Assembly (NCBI GenBank): GCA_029203165.1
Contig: CP119308.1
Location: forward strand, 1,488,001-1,552,000
Reading direction: 5' to 3'
From: Candidatus Microbacterium colombiense
GTDB lineage: Bacteria > Actinomycetota > Actinomycetes > Actinomycetales > Microbacteriaceae
Length of the DNA: 64,000 bases
In this document: piece by piece, positions 43,009 through 56,088 of the stretch
Numbering within the stretch: the first letter of the stretch is position 1
Layout: each line of letters begins with the position of its first letter
Notes under the pieces: generated by a model
Told to the model about the DNA's origin: nothing
Databases searched by the model: none
What the model saw: the letters and a program-made list of their open reading frames with translations, nothing else
Translations under genes and position numbers: made by a program

Positions 43009-45975
43009 ATGACGGATGGTGCGGGCCTGGTGCGCCCGGATGTCGATGAGACGGACGCTGCGACCATCGCGCGCGAGTGCTACGGGCTGGTCGCGACCGC
43101 GAGCGAGCTGGGCAGCAACCAGGATCGGAACTTCCTGCTGATCGAGCCGGACGGTACGCGCAGCGTGCTCCGCATCGACAACCCTGTGTTCGGCGATGAC
43201 GCCCGCGAGGCGCAGCATGCGGCCCTGGACGCGTATCGCCGCTCCGGGGTGGCCGTGCCGGCCGTGTTGGCCGGGCTCGACGGTGCCCTCACGCAACAGT
43301 GGCGGGGGTTCGCGGTGCGGCGCAGTCAGTTCGCCGAGGGGGAGGAGCTGGTCGACGCCGGCTACCTGGCGCCCGTCGTGCTGGCGGAGTTCGGCGCGCT
43401 CGCGGCGGCCTCCGTCAACGCGCTCGCCGAGCTGCGGCATCCGGGGCTCGATCGTGCGCACATGTGGGACATGCGGGTCGCCCACGAACAGACCGTGGCG
43501 CTGCTGCCGGCGATCACCGACGGGGCACTCCGCGATCGCGTGGAGCAGGCCGCCACAGAGGCGGCCGCGGCACTGGCCCCGCTCGTCTCAGAGCTCCCGG
43601 TGCAACCGATCCACGGCGACCTCACCGACGACAACGTGATGGGACGCCGCGGGCCGGACTCCCGTTTGCACCCGCATGCGGTGCTCGACCTCGGCGATCT
43701 GGCGCTCGGCTGGCGGGTGGCCGAGCTCGCGGTGTGCGTCTCCTCGATGCTGCATCACGAGGCGGACAGGCCGTTGCGCACGCTCGAGACGGTCGGCTCG
43801 TTCCACGCCGGGGCACCTCTCAGCGTGATCGAAGCGAGAGCGGTGTGGCCGCTCGTCGTGCTCAGGGCGTCTCTGCTGGTGGCCAGTGGATGGCGACAGC
43901 TCGAGATCGACGGAGCGAACGAGTATGCGCGGGAGAGGATCGCGGGGGAGCAGGCGATCTTCGACGCCGCGACCCTGTTGCCCCTGGGGGAGATGACCGA
44001 GCACGTGCTCGAGCGGATCGGCGTCGAGGTGCCGGGGTTCGAGGGGTCGCTCCTCGCGATTGAGGAGAAGAGGGAGCGGCAGGAGTTCCGCTCGCTCGCG
44101 CCATTGCTCCCGGATCTCGACGGAGCGGTCGTCGCGGTGGATCTGGATGTGGAGTCCGGTGCTCTCGACGCAGGCCGCTGGCTCGATCCGGATGTCGAGA
44201 CGGCGCTGATCGCCGGACACCTCGACCGCGGAGACACCGTCGTGGTGCCGTACGGGATGTTCCGACTGACGCGCACCGTGATCGATACGGCCGATGCGGC
44301 AGAGACCTGGCCGGTCGACACCGAGATCCACGTCACCCCCGGACAGCCGTTGCGCCTCACCGCCCCGATCGAGGGGGAACTGGGCGTCGACGGCGACACG
44401 ATGCGCATTCGGTTCGCCGGCGGATGGATCCTGGAGATCCGCGGCGCGCAGCCGGGTACGACGCAGGCGACCCGCGTGCGTGCCGGCGACACGATCGGCG
44501 TCCTGGCCGCGTCGGACCAGTCGCGCACGCTCATCATCGGCATCCGTCGAGCGGACGCGCCGGAGTTGTCCCGCCCAGAGACAGGCGCGGCGCTGGTGAC
44601 GCCGGAGCGCGTTCCCGCCTGGAGCCGCCTCACCGCCGACCCCGCCCCGCTGCTCGGGATCCACTCCTTCGCGGAGCGCGACGACTCTGCAGAGGAGCTC
44701 GAACGCCGCAGCCGCATCTTCGCCGATGCGCAGGAGCGCTACTACGAGCGTCCACCCCAGATCCAGCGCGGCTGGCGCCACCACCTGATCGACACGACCG
44801 GTCGCTCCCACATCGACATGGTCAACAACGTCGCCGGACTCGGACACGGCCACCCGAAGGTCGCTGCCGCCGCGAACCGTCAGCTGCACACCCTCGCGAC
44901 GAACTCGCGCTTTCTGTTCCGCGAGCTCGCGGAGTACAGCGAGGCGCTGCTGGCGCTCATGCCCGATGGCAGCGACCTCGACACCGTGCTGCTGGTGAAC
45001 AGCGGCTCGGAGGCGGTCGATCTCGCCATCCGTCTCGCGCAGGCCGCCACCGGGCGCCGCACCGTCGTGGCGCTGCGCGAGGCCTATCACGGCTGGACGA
45101 TGGCGAGCGATGCGGTGACCACGAGCGCCTACGACAATCCGTTCGCACTGCAGACGCGCCCGGACTGGGTGCACGTCGCCGATGTGCCGAACCGGTTCCG
45201 CGGCACCTACCGCGGCGAGGGCACGGCCGAACGCTACGTCGCCGATCTGGCCGGCGACCTCGACGAGCTGCAGCGCGACGGCCGCGACGTGGCGGCGTTC
45301 CTGTGCGAGTCGATCCTGGGCAACGCCGGTGGTGTGCTGCTGCCCGACGGGTACCTCGCCGCCGTCTATGACCACGTGCGGGCGGCGGGCGGTCTGTGCA
45401 TCGCCGACGAGGTACAGGTCGGGTTCGGGCGCATGGGGTCGTCCTTCTGGGGGTTCGAGCAGTCCGGGGCGATCCCCGACATCGTGACGATCGCGAAACC
45501 GATGGGCAACGGGTACCCGATCGGTGGTGTGATCACCTCGAAGCGCATCGCGGACGCGCTGTCGAGCCAGGGGCAGTTCTTCTCCTCGGCCGGCGGGAGC
45601 ACGCTCAGCTGCGCTGTAGGGCTGGCCGTGCTCGACGCGATGGTCGAGGACGATCTCCAGCGCAACGCCCTCGAGGTCGGAGCGCACCTCATCGCCGCTC
45701 TGGAGGGTCTGGCAGAGCGGCATCCGATGATCGGCGTCGTGCACGGGGCGGGCCTGTATCTCGGCGTCGAGCTGGTGCGCGATCCGGAGACCATGGAGCC
45801 GGCGGCGGCGGAGGCCGCAGCGATCTGCGAGCGCCTGCGCGAGCTCGGGGTGATCGTGCTGACGACCTCGGAACGTTCGAACGTGCTGAAGATCAAGCCT
45901 CCGTTGTGCCTCACGGTGGAGAGCGCCGACCACGTCGTCGCGATGCTGGGGCGGGTGCTCGACGACGGCTGGTGA
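43009..45975 (+). CDS. aminoglycoside-phosphotransferase-like / class III aminotransferase fusion
   Basis: 988 residues. Residues about 20-330 are an APH/choline-kinase-like phosphotransferase with the catalytic HGDLTDDN at 202-209. A middle beta-barrel (about 350-510, APIEGELGVDGD region) resembles a lipoyl or M23-like fold. Residues about 560-988 are a class III PLP aminotransferase/lyase with DEVQVGFG (Asp800) and the PLP lysine Lys830 in TIAKPMGNG. The C-terminal part is related to ethanolamine-phosphate phospho-lyase, so a kinase that phosphorylates an amino alcohol and a lyase that eliminates phosphate would form one pathway. An amino-acid permease follows. ATG 43009 has AGGG upstream. 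Confidence 0.88.
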   Translation: MTDGAGLVRPDVDETDAATIARECYGLVATASELGSNQDRNFLLIEPDGTRSVLRIDNPVFGDDAREAQHAALDAYRRSGVAVPAVLAGLDGALTQQWRGFAVRRSQFAEGEELVDAGYLAPVVLAEFGALAAASVNALAELRHPGLDRAHMWDMRVAHEQTVALLPAITDGALRDRVEQAATEAAAALAPLVSELPVQPIHGDLTDDNVMGRRGPDSRLHPHAVLDLGDLALGWRVAELAVCVSSMLHHEADRPLRTLETVGSFHAGAPLSVIEARAVWPLVVLRASLLVASGWRQLEIDGANEYARERIAGEQAIFDAATLLPLGEMTEHVLERIGVEVPGFEGSLLAIEEKRERQEFRSLAPLLPDLDGAVVAVDLDVESGALDAGRWLDPDVETALIAGHLDRGDTVVVPYGMFRLTRTVIDTADAAETWPVDTEIHVTPGQPLRLTAPIEGELGVDGDTMRIRFAGGWILEIRGAQPGTTQATRVRAGDTIGVLAASDQSRTLIIGIRRADAPELSRPETGAALVTPERVPAWSRLTADPAPLLGIHSFAERDDSAEELERRSRIFADAQERYYERPPQIQRGWRHHLIDTTGRSHIDMVNNVAGLGHGHPKVAAAANRQLHTLATNSRFLFRELAEYSEALLALMPDGSDLDTVLLVNSGSEAVDLAIRLAQAATGRRTVVALREAYHGWTMASDAVTTSAYDNPFALQTRPDWVHVADVPNRFRGTYRGEGTAERYVADLAGDLDELQRDGRDVAAFLCESILGNAGGVLLPDGYLAAVYDHVRAAGGLCIADEVQVGFGRMGSSFWGFEQSGAIPDIVTIAKPMGNGYPIGGVITSKRIADALSSQGQFFSSAGGSTLSCAVGLAVLDAMVEDDLQRNALEVGAHLIAALEGLAERHPMIGVVHGAGLYLGVELVRDPETMEPAAAEAAAICERLRELGVIVLTTSERSNVLKIKPPLCLTVESADHVVAMLGRVLDDGW

Positions 45976-45993
45976 GCCGTGCCTCAGCTTCGA

Positions 45994-46013
45994 ATTCCGT
46001 CCCGTTTCGGAAT
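45994..46013 (+). promoter_or_regulatory. inverted repeat after the aminotransferase fusion gene
   Basis: ATTCCG-N8-CGGAAT begins 19 bases after the fusion gene stop and is followed by AT-rich sequence. It could be a weak terminator or an operator for the permease gene. Confidence 0.35.
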
Positions 46014-46045
46014 GTTAAATGCGTATTTCGTACCTGTTTTGGGGA

Positions 46046-46073
46046 TTGCGCTGAGGTTTACCGGGGGTACATA
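46046..46073 (+). promoter_or_regulatory. candidate promoter of the amino-acid permease gene
   Basis: TTGCGC, a 16-base spacer and TACATA lie 60-90 bases before ATG 46134 in an unusually AT-rich 158-base gap, so the permease may be transcribed separately from the fusion gene. Confidence 0.45.
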
Positions 46074-46133
46074 GTGATCCTCAACGTCAGACGACCCGAT
46101 GTCCGACACCTGCGCCGTTCGCGAGGAGTACCC

Positions 46134-47561
46134 ATGGCCACGAAGACCAAGCCGCTCGCCCAGGGAGGCGGATCGCTCAAGCGGAACCTCGGATTGTGGG
46201 CCATCGTCGGCCTCGGCCTGGGGTACATGACTCCCACCGTCGTGTTCGACACGTTCGGCATGGTCGCCCGTGACACCGACAACGTCGTGCCGGCCGCGTA
46301 CCTGGTGGCGCTGGTGGTCATGGTGTTCACCGCGATCAGCTACGGCAAGATCTCGGCAGCCATCCCGAGTGCCGGTTCCGCGTACACGTACGTGCGCGAA
46401 TCCATCCACCCCAACCTCGGCTTCATGGTCGGGTGGACGTCGCTCATCGACTACGTGCTGCTCCCGATGGTGAACTGCCTCATCATCCGCAGTTACCTGG
46501 AGGCGATGTTCCCCGACATCCCCGGTTGGATCTGGGTGATGCTGTACTGCATCCTCGTGACAAGCATCATCTACATGACGATGCGCGGCACCTCCAACCT
46601 CAACATGATCCTGCTGGTCTTCTCGATCGTCGTCATGATCGTCTTCGTCGTCCTCGTGGTCGCGCAGCTGATGCGCGGAGAGGGCGCCAGCACGATCGCC
46701 TCCATGACGCCCTTCTTCCACGATGGCGCGACGATGGGCGCCGTTCTCACCGGCGCCACGATCGTGTGCTTCTCGTTCATCGGGTTCGACGCGGTCACCA
46801 TGTACGCGGAAGAGGCCAAGGACCCGAAGATCATGCCCAAGGCGATCCTGCTGACGGTGCTCCTCGGTGGCGCGATCTTCCTGATCGCCGGTTATCTCAC
46901 GCAGCTGCGCTTCCCCGACTGGAACGAGTTCGCCCCCGGCGGCGACATGCAGTTCGTCGAAGACTCCACGCTGCCGATCATCGGCAACCTGGTCGGCGGC
47001 CCCGTGCTGATGGCGGTGCTGACCGCGGCCGGATTCTGCGCAACGCTCGCATCGGGCCTGGCGTCGCACGCCTCCGTGTCACGCATGCTCCTGGTGATGG
47101 GCCGCAACAACGTGCTGCCGCAGAAGTTCTTCGGCTACATCAACCCGCGCACGCACACGCCGACGTTGAACATCGTGCTGGTGGGGGCGATCTCGCTGCT
47201 CGCGATCCCCTTCACCCTCGAGCTGATCGCGGCGTGGATCAACTTCGGTGCACTGATCGCGTTCACGTTCGTCAACATCTCCGTGATCGCCTGGTTCGCG
47301 ATCCGCAAGGGCCGTCGCAAGACCCCTGGCGATATCTTCAACTTCATCGTGATGCCCGGTATCGGCATGTTGTTGACCGGACTCCTCTGGGCGAACCTGC
47401 ATGAAGACGCCCTGCGTGGCGGACTGGTCTGGACGGCGATCGGGCTCGTCTACCTCGCGATCATCACGAAGGGCTTCCGCAAGAAGGTCGTCGCCTTCGA
47501 TGAGAACCAGGCCGTCACGGGCTACAACAAGGTGGTCAAGGTCCCCGTCGACGAGAGCTGA
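46134..47561 (+). CDS. APC superfamily amino acid/amine permease
   Basis: 475 residues with about twelve membrane helices. The first helix GLWAIVGLGLGYMTPTVVFD and the SAGSAYTYVRESIHP segment are typical of amino-acid/polyamine permeases, and the Glu/Asp-poor translocation core fits that group. ATG 46134 has GAGGAG upstream. It follows the kinase/aminotransferase fusion, so uptake of an amino alcohol such as ethanolamine or a similar amine for that enzyme is a reasonable idea, not established. Confidence 0.9.
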   Translation: MATKTKPLAQGGGSLKRNLGLWAIVGLGLGYMTPTVVFDTFGMVARDTDNVVPAAYLVALVVMVFTAISYGKISAAIPSAGSAYTYVRESIHPNLGFMVGWTSLIDYVLLPMVNCLIIRSYLEAMFPDIPGWIWVMLYCILVTSIIYMTMRGTSNLNMILLVFSIVVMIVFVVLVVAQLMRGEGASTIASMTPFFHDGATMGAVLTGATIVCFSFIGFDAVTMYAEEAKDPKIMPKAILLTVLLGGAIFLIAGYLTQLRFPDWNEFAPGGDMQFVEDSTLPIIGNLVGGPVLMAVLTAAGFCATLASGLASHASVSRMLLVMGRNNVLPQKFFGYINPRTHTPTLNIVLVGAISLLAIPFTLELIAAWINFGALIAFTFVNISVIAWFAIRKGRRKTPGDIFNFIVMPGIGMLLTGLLWANLHEDALRGGLVWTAIGLVYLAIITKGFRKKVVAFDENQAVTGYNKVVKVPVDES

Positions 47562-47573
47562 CGACGCACACAG

Positions 47574-47641
47574 CCCCGTTCCCGTCGCGATATGTCAGCC
47601 GAAATCGGCGATTCACGTGACATATCGCGACCGGAACGGGG
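47574..47641. terminator. 24-base-pair hairpin between convergent permease and gdhA genes
   Basis: 47574-47597 pairs with 47618-47641 with one mismatch, giving a stem of 24 base pairs. The 20-base loop contains its own hairpin, GCCGA-AA-TCGGC. It lies 12 bases after the permease stop and nine bases from the gdhA stop, so it can serve as a bidirectional terminator. Its length and the symmetrical TATGTCA/TGACATA core also raise the possibility of a repeated palindromic element. Confidence 0.75.
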
Positions 47642-47650
47642 GGTTGCGGA

Positions 47651-49018
<1,368 letters not shown>

Positions 49019-49143
49019 GCGGGGGAGCTTTCTGACGAGGGATGGTGGTGCCGGCGATCGTGTCGCGTGAATGCTGCGCCGGATCGGGCGCGAGTTTTCA
49101 CTCTAGCGCGGGCATTCCCGCGCCCGGTCGCGATGTCGGGGGA

Positions 49144-51840
<2,697 letters not shown>

Positions 51841-51846
51841 ACGTCG

Positions 51847-51852
51847 AGCGTA
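51847..51852 (-). promoter_or_regulatory. leaderless -10 box (TACGCT) of ppc
   Basis: TACGCT on the minus strand ends six bases before the GTG start at 51840; no ribosome-binding site is present. Confidence 0.5.
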
Positions 51853-51939
51853 TCCCGGGCGCGGAGAACGGATGACACGCATGACAGGCCGTGACGCGCG
51901 GGCCTGCCGGATCGCCTCCGGGAGGGTGCTCTCTCGACC

Positions 51940-51945
51940 TAGCAT
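51940..51945 (+). promoter_or_regulatory. possible -10 box (TAGCAT) of nhaA
   Basis: TAGCAT lies seven bases before ATG 51953, close to the leaderless arrangement; GGAGGGG directly abutting the ATG is too near to act as a normal ribosome-binding site. Confidence 0.4.
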
Positions 51946-51952
51946 GGAGGGG

Positions 51953-53119
51953 ATGCGCATCTCCTCGAATCCCCTCCGCGGTCAGCAGTTCCCCGCCGTT
52001 CTCCTGCTCCTCGCCGCGGGACTCGGACTCCTGTTCGCCAATCTTCCGACTCACGATGCCGTCGCGGCCGTGCTCGACTTCCACATCGCCATCCCCGGCA
52101 CCGCCCTGGATCTGTCGGTCGCGCACTGGGTCTCCGACGGGTTGCTCGCCGTATTCTTCTTCGTCGTCGCCATCGAGTTGCGCCACGAACTGACGCGCGG
52201 GGAACTCGACTCGCCTCGCAAGGCTCTGCAGCCGGCCATCGCCGCCACGGGCGGAGTGCTCGTGCCGATCGCGGTCTACCTCCTGATCGCGGGCGGCGAC
52301 GCGACCGTGCTCGGCTGGCCCATCCCGACGGCGACCGACATCGCGTTCGCCCTCGGTGTGCTGGCCATGTTCGGTCGCGGGCTTCCGTCTTCGGTGCGCG
52401 TGTTCCTGCTGGCGCTCGCGATCCTCGACGACATCATCGGCATCATCTTCATCGCCGTTCTGTTCGCGCAGGATGTGCAGTGGCTCCTGCTCGCGCTCGG
52501 TGTCGTGGGAGTCGTCGTGTTCGCCGTGCTCGCACGGATGCTGCAGCGGCGGCGGAGTCCGGTGATCTCCGTGGTGATGGTGATCATCGGCGTTCTCGTC
52601 TGGGGTCTCGTCGCGGCGTCGGGCATCCACGCCACCATTGCCGGAGTCATGCTCGGTCTCGTGATGGCACCGGCGCCTGCCGAGCGCACGCGGCATACGC
52701 TCGAACCGGTGGTCAACGGTGCGATCCTTCCCCTCTTCGCTTTCGTCGCGGCGTTCGTCATGATCCCCGCGCTGTCGCTCGGTGAACTGTCGCCGGCGTT
52801 CTGGGCGATCGTCGTCGCGCTGCCGGTGGGCAAGATCGTCGGCATCACGCTCTTCGGATGGGTGGGTATGCGCATCCGTCCGAAGGGCACGGCGCCGGCA
52901 TTGCCGTTCGGTGACCTTCTCGCCGCCGGCGCGCTGGGCGGCATCGGCTTCACCGTCTCGCTGCTGCTCGCAAACCTCGCCTTCGCGGCCGATGCCGGCG
53001 TCCGGGATCAGGCGATCCTCGGGGTGCTCGTCGGATCGCTCGCGGCGCTCGTCATCTCGGGATTGCTGGTGTCGTGGCGTGCGCGCTCGTACCGCCGGCT
53101 CGCGGCGGCGACGTCATGA
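51953..53119 (+). CDS. nhaA: Na+/H+ antiporter NhaA
   Basis: 388 residues from ATG 51953, the same length as the E. coli protein. It exchanges sodium for protons across the membrane for pH and salt control. The ion-binding aspartates lie in PTATDIAFALG and LAILDDIIGI, corresponding to Asp133, Asp163 and Asp164. About twelve helices are predicted. ATG 51944 is an alternative start. Divergent from ppc; mazG follows with a 79-base gap. Confidence 0.95.
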   Translation: MRISSNPLRGQQFPAVLLLLAAGLGLLFANLPTHDAVAAVLDFHIAIPGTALDLSVAHWVSDGLLAVFFFVVAIELRHELTRGELDSPRKALQPAIAATGGVLVPIAVYLLIAGGDATVLGWPIPTATDIAFALGVLAMFGRGLPSSVRVFLLALAILDDIIGIIFIAVLFAQDVQWLLLALGVVGVVVFAVLARMLQRRRSPVISVVMVIIGVLVWGLVAASGIHATIAGVMLGLVMAPAPAERTRHTLEPVVNGAILPLFAFVAAFVMIPALSLGELSPAFWAIVVALPVGKIVGITLFGWVGMRIRPKGTAPALPFGDLLAAGALGGIGFTVSLLLANLAFAADAGVRDQAILGVLVGSLAALVISGLLVSWRARSYRRLAAATS

Positions 53120-53198
53120 CACCCGCGGCGGCGACACGATGACCGAGGCGAGGGGGCCACGGGGCGCCGATCGCGCCGCTCACGAGCAAGGAGGATCC

Positions 53199-53858
53199 GT
53201 GGACGCACACCCCGAACACGAGGCCATCGACCCGCTGCGTGCCGCGGCCGACACCATGCATGCCGTGCGCGAGCGCTGCGTGTGGTCGCAGCGCATCACG
53301 CATCGCGACCTCGTGCCGTATCTGATCGAGGAGTCGCACGAGGTGATCGATGCGGTCGAGAGCGGCACCCGTGCCGATCTGCGTGAGGAGCTCGGCGACC
53401 TGCTCTGGCAGGTGCTGTTCCACTCGGCGATCGCCGCCCAGGATCCGGACGACCCCTTCGACATCGACGACGTCGCCCGCACGGTGACGGAGAAGATGGT
53501 CAGGCGGCATCCTCATGTGTTCGCCGGCGAGGTCGCCCGCACGCCCGAGGAGGTGCTGGTGCACTGGAACGCGGCGAAGGCGGCGGAGAAGCGCACCCGC
53601 CGCAGCGTTCTCGACGGCGTCCCCCGGGGCATGCCCGCGCTGGCGCTGGCGCAGAAGCTCGCGGGCCGTGCGTCCGGAGTCGGCGTGGTGTCCGAATCGA
53701 CGTCCGCCACGGCGCCCCGCACCGAGGAGGAGCTCGGCGATGCGCTGTTGGCTCTGGTCGAGCAGGCGCGGAGGCAGGGCTGGGACGCCGAGCGTGCTCT
53801 GCGGGAGCGGCTGCGCCGAGTGGAAGACGATGTCCGCACGGCGGAAGCGGGCTCCTGA
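53199..53858 (+). CDS. mazG: nucleoside triphosphate pyrophosphohydrolase MazG family
   Basis: 219 residues from GTG 53199, chosen because AAGGAGG lies five bases upstream; an earlier ATG at 53139 would add 20 residues. It hydrolyses NTPs, including damaged ones, to NMP and pyrophosphate. The EExxE metal motif is in LIEESHEVIDAVE and the ExxD pair in EELGDLLWQVLFHS. The C-terminal half is a degenerate second repeat. Lies in a plus-strand run before a hisS-type gene. Confidence 0.9.
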   Translation: MDAHPEHEAIDPLRAAADTMHAVRERCVWSQRITHRDLVPYLIEESHEVIDAVESGTRADLREELGDLLWQVLFHSAIAAQDPDDPFDIDDVARTVTEKMVRRHPHVFAGEVARTPEEVLVHWNAAKAAEKRTRRSVLDGVPRGMPALALAQKLAGRASGVGVVSESTSATAPRTEEELGDALLALVEQARRQGWDAERALRERLRRVEDDVRTAEAGS

Positions 53859-53874
53859 CCGAGGGCACGAACCC

Positions 53875-53892
53875 CTTCCCAGACCTGGGAAG
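53875..53892. promoter_or_regulatory. 18-base palindrome before the hisS-type gene
   Basis: CTTCCCAG-AC-CTGGGAAG is perfectly symmetrical and ends eight bases before the GTG at 53901. It may be an operator or a hairpin in the 5' end of the message; it partly precedes the GATGGAG ribosome-binding site. Confidence 0.45.
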
Positions 53893-53900
53893 ATGGAGCC

Positions 53901-55178
53901 GTGGCTACTGTGAACCCGCCGCGCGGCATGCGCGACATCCTCCCCGCCGACAAGGCGCGCCGTGAGCGCGTGCTCTCCGTGATCCGCGAGCGTTATCTCG
54001 CCCACGGTTTCGACGAGATCGAGACGCCGGTCGTCGAGGAGTACTCGCGATTGCATGCCGGGATCGGCGGCGACAACGAGAAGCTCGCCTACAACGTGCT
54101 GCGTCGCGGCCTCGATGCCGACGCGATCCGCGCTGCGGCCGATGATCCGGCCGCGCTGTCCGACCTCGGGCTGCGGTACGACCTCACGGTTCCCCTCGCG
54201 CGGTTCTATGCGAGCAACCGCGGACAGCTCCCCGCCGTGTTCCGATCGATCCAGATCGGCGCGGTCTGGCGGGCCGAGCGTCCCCAGAAGGGGCGCTATC
54301 GCCAGTTCGTGCAGTGCGACATCGACATCATGGGTGACGAGACCTCGCGCGCAGAGGCCGAACTCATGGTGGCGTCGCTCGATGCGGTCGACGCGTTGGG
54401 TCTTGAGGGCGCGACCGTGCGCATCAACGATCGCCGCGTGCTGGACTGGATGCTCGACAGCTTCGGCTTCGCGGCGGACGAGCGCCCCGGGGTGCTCATC
54501 ACGATCGACAAGCTCGACAAGATCGGCCCGGACGGCGTGGCGGCCGAGCTGAGGGAGCGCGGCGCGGTGGCATCCGCCGTCGACGCCTTCGAAGCGTTCC
54601 TGCGCCGGCCGCAGACCCTGGAATACAACGCGTACGGTGAGCGCCAGATCCGCAAGGCGCTGCCGGAGAACGCGCCCGACGAGATCGTCGCCCACCTGGT
54701 CGGCATCGGCGATGCGGTCGCCGCGGGCCGCGGGCAGACCGACATCCCGCTCGTGTTCGACCCGTTCCTCGTGCGCGGCATGGGCTACTACACCGGCACG
54801 ATCTTCGAGCTCGCGCATCCCTCGGTCGACTACTCGCTCGGCGGTGGTGGACGCTACGACGGAATGATCGGTCGTTTCCTCGGGCAGCAGGTGCCCGCCG
54901 TCGGCTTCTCGCTCGGCTTCGAGCGACTCGTCGATCTCGTGACCGCCGGCGTGGAGTCCGAGGCCCCCGCGATCGTGCTGATCCATGACGCCGATGTTCC
55001 CCTCGCGGAGCTGCTCGCGCACAAGACGGCGCTCGTCCGAACCGGCGCGCGTGTGCGTCTGGAACGTCGCCCGAAGAACCTGAAGGCGTTGCTGGATCGC
55101 GCCACCGCCGACGGGTACACGGCGTTCTCGACAGTGTCGAGCGGAACGACCGAGCTCGAGGTCAAGCCGCTGGGCTGA
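53901..55178 (+). CDS. hisS: histidyl-tRNA synthetase-type protein
   Basis: 425 residues, class II synthetase. Motif 1 region GMRDILP, motif 2 FRSIQIGAVWRAERPQKGRYRQFVQ (shown in part), and motif 3 GFSLGFERL are present, as is the C-terminal anticodon-binding domain. The histidine-binding motif reads RGMGYYTGT instead of the common RGLDYY, a variant seen in some lineages. It is most likely charging tRNA-His; whether it is the only hisS of the genome cannot be judged here. Confidence 0.9.
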   Translation: MATVNPPRGMRDILPADKARRERVLSVIRERYLAHGFDEIETPVVEEYSRLHAGIGGDNEKLAYNVLRRGLDADAIRAAADDPAALSDLGLRYDLTVPLARFYASNRGQLPAVFRSIQIGAVWRAERPQKGRYRQFVQCDIDIMGDETSRAEAELMVASLDAVDALGLEGATVRINDRRVLDWMLDSFGFAADERPGVLITIDKLDKIGPDGVAAELRERGAVASAVDAFEAFLRRPQTLEYNAYGERQIRKALPENAPDEIVAHLVGIGDAVAAGRGQTDIPLVFDPFLVRGMGYYTGTIFELAHPSVDYSLGGGGRYDGMIGRFLGQQVPAVGFSLGFERLVDLVTAGVESEAPAIVLIHDADVPLAELLAHKTALVRTGARVRLERRPKNLKALLDRATADGYTAFSTVSSGTTELEVKPLG

Positions 55179-55266
55179 ACGGGCACCCGTGTCGCGCGGG
55201 ATGCGAGGGACGCGGAGGGCGGACGCCGTTCACGGCGCGTTCATGCTTTCGCGATCGAATCGGGGC

Positions 55267-56088
55267 ATGGGTCGAACGCGCGTCCGGATCGCCGGGGCAG
55301 TCGCCGCAGGGGTGGTCGCGGTCTCCGGGCTGCTGGTGGGCGGGCGGATGCTGCTCACGCGCCAGGCGGCGATCGCCCGGCGCCGCATCGGCAAGCCGCT
55401 CGGGGAGGATTCGCTCGACGCCGACAGGGTGTGGCGTCGCTCGTTCGAGGGGGACCCGATCGAGCTGCTGATGCTCGGCGATTCCCTGGCCGCAGGACTC
55501 GGCGCCTCGAGGCGCAAGGAGACGCTCGGTGGCCGTCTCGCCAAGGGACTCGGCCGACGCATGCATCGACCCGTGCGACTGCGCACCGTCGCGGTCGTCG
55601 GCTCGGAGTCCCCGGACCTGGACGCCCAGATCGACGCGCTCCCTGCGCAGGCACCGGTCCACGTCGCGGTGATCGTCGTGGGCGGGAACGACGTCACCCA
55701 CCGGCTGCCCGTCGCGGTCTCGGCGGGCCATCTGAACACCGCCATCGGTCGACTTCGAGCGCGGGGGATCGAAGTCGTGGTCGGCACGTGCCCTGACCTG
55801 GGCGCGCTCCGGGCCGTGCCGCAGCCGCTGCGCCGGGTGGCGTCGAGCCTGTCCCGACGCCTCGCCGACGTCCAGGCCGAGACGGCGGAGCGCGCCGGTG
55901 CGGAGCCCGTCGATCTACGTCGCGCCGTCGGACCGCTCTTCTTCGACGAACCGGAGGAGATGTTCAGCCTCGATCGGTTCCACCCCAGCCCTCTCGGCTA
56001 CCGGCGCACGGCCGAGGCGCTGCTCCCGGCCCTCTGCCGCGCCGCGGAGGCGGCGCTCAGTTCGACGAGTCGCTCGGCGCCGCGCTGA
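55267..56088 (+). CDS. SGNH/GDSL-type hydrolase
   Basis: About 273 residues from ATG 55267, whose choice is uncertain because no strong ribosome-binding site is visible; starts at 55189 or 55243 would lengthen it. A hydrophobic helix (about residues 6-26) could be an anchor or signal sequence. The nucleophile motif is LGDSLAAGLG, with VGGNDVTH as block III and DRFHPSPLGY carrying the catalytic Asp and His. It probably hydrolyses an ester, perhaps extracytoplasmically. Its 3' end overlaps the convergent VOC gene by 32 bases. Confidence 0.82.
   Translation: MGRTRVRIAGAVAAGVVAVSGLLVGGRMLLTRQAAIARRRIGKPLGEDSLDADRVWRRSFEGDPIELLMLGDSLAAGLGASRRKETLGGRLAKGLGRRMHRPVRLRTVAVVGSESPDLDAQIDALPAQAPVHVAVIVVGGNDVTHRLPVAVSAGHLNTAIGRLRARGIEVVVGTCPDLGALRAVPQPLRRVASSLSRRLADVQAETAERAGAEPVDLRRAVGPLFFDEPEEMFSLDRFHPSPLGYRRTAEALLPALCRAAEAALSSTSRSAPR

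Noticed and set aside
43588..45933. Open frame of about 781 codons antisense to the aminotransferase fusion
   Set aside because: Same antisense pattern; the plus-strand protein has clear kinase and PLP motifs.
46000..46030. AT-rich patch as a replication origin or attachment site
   Set aside because: It is short, lacks DnaA boxes or integrase-type repeats, and fits a promoter for the permease gene.
56057..56088. Convergent overlap of the SGNH hydrolase and VOC genes as a frameshift artefact
   Set aside because: Both reading frames end in normal family-like tails; 32-base convergent overlaps are common in dense genomes.
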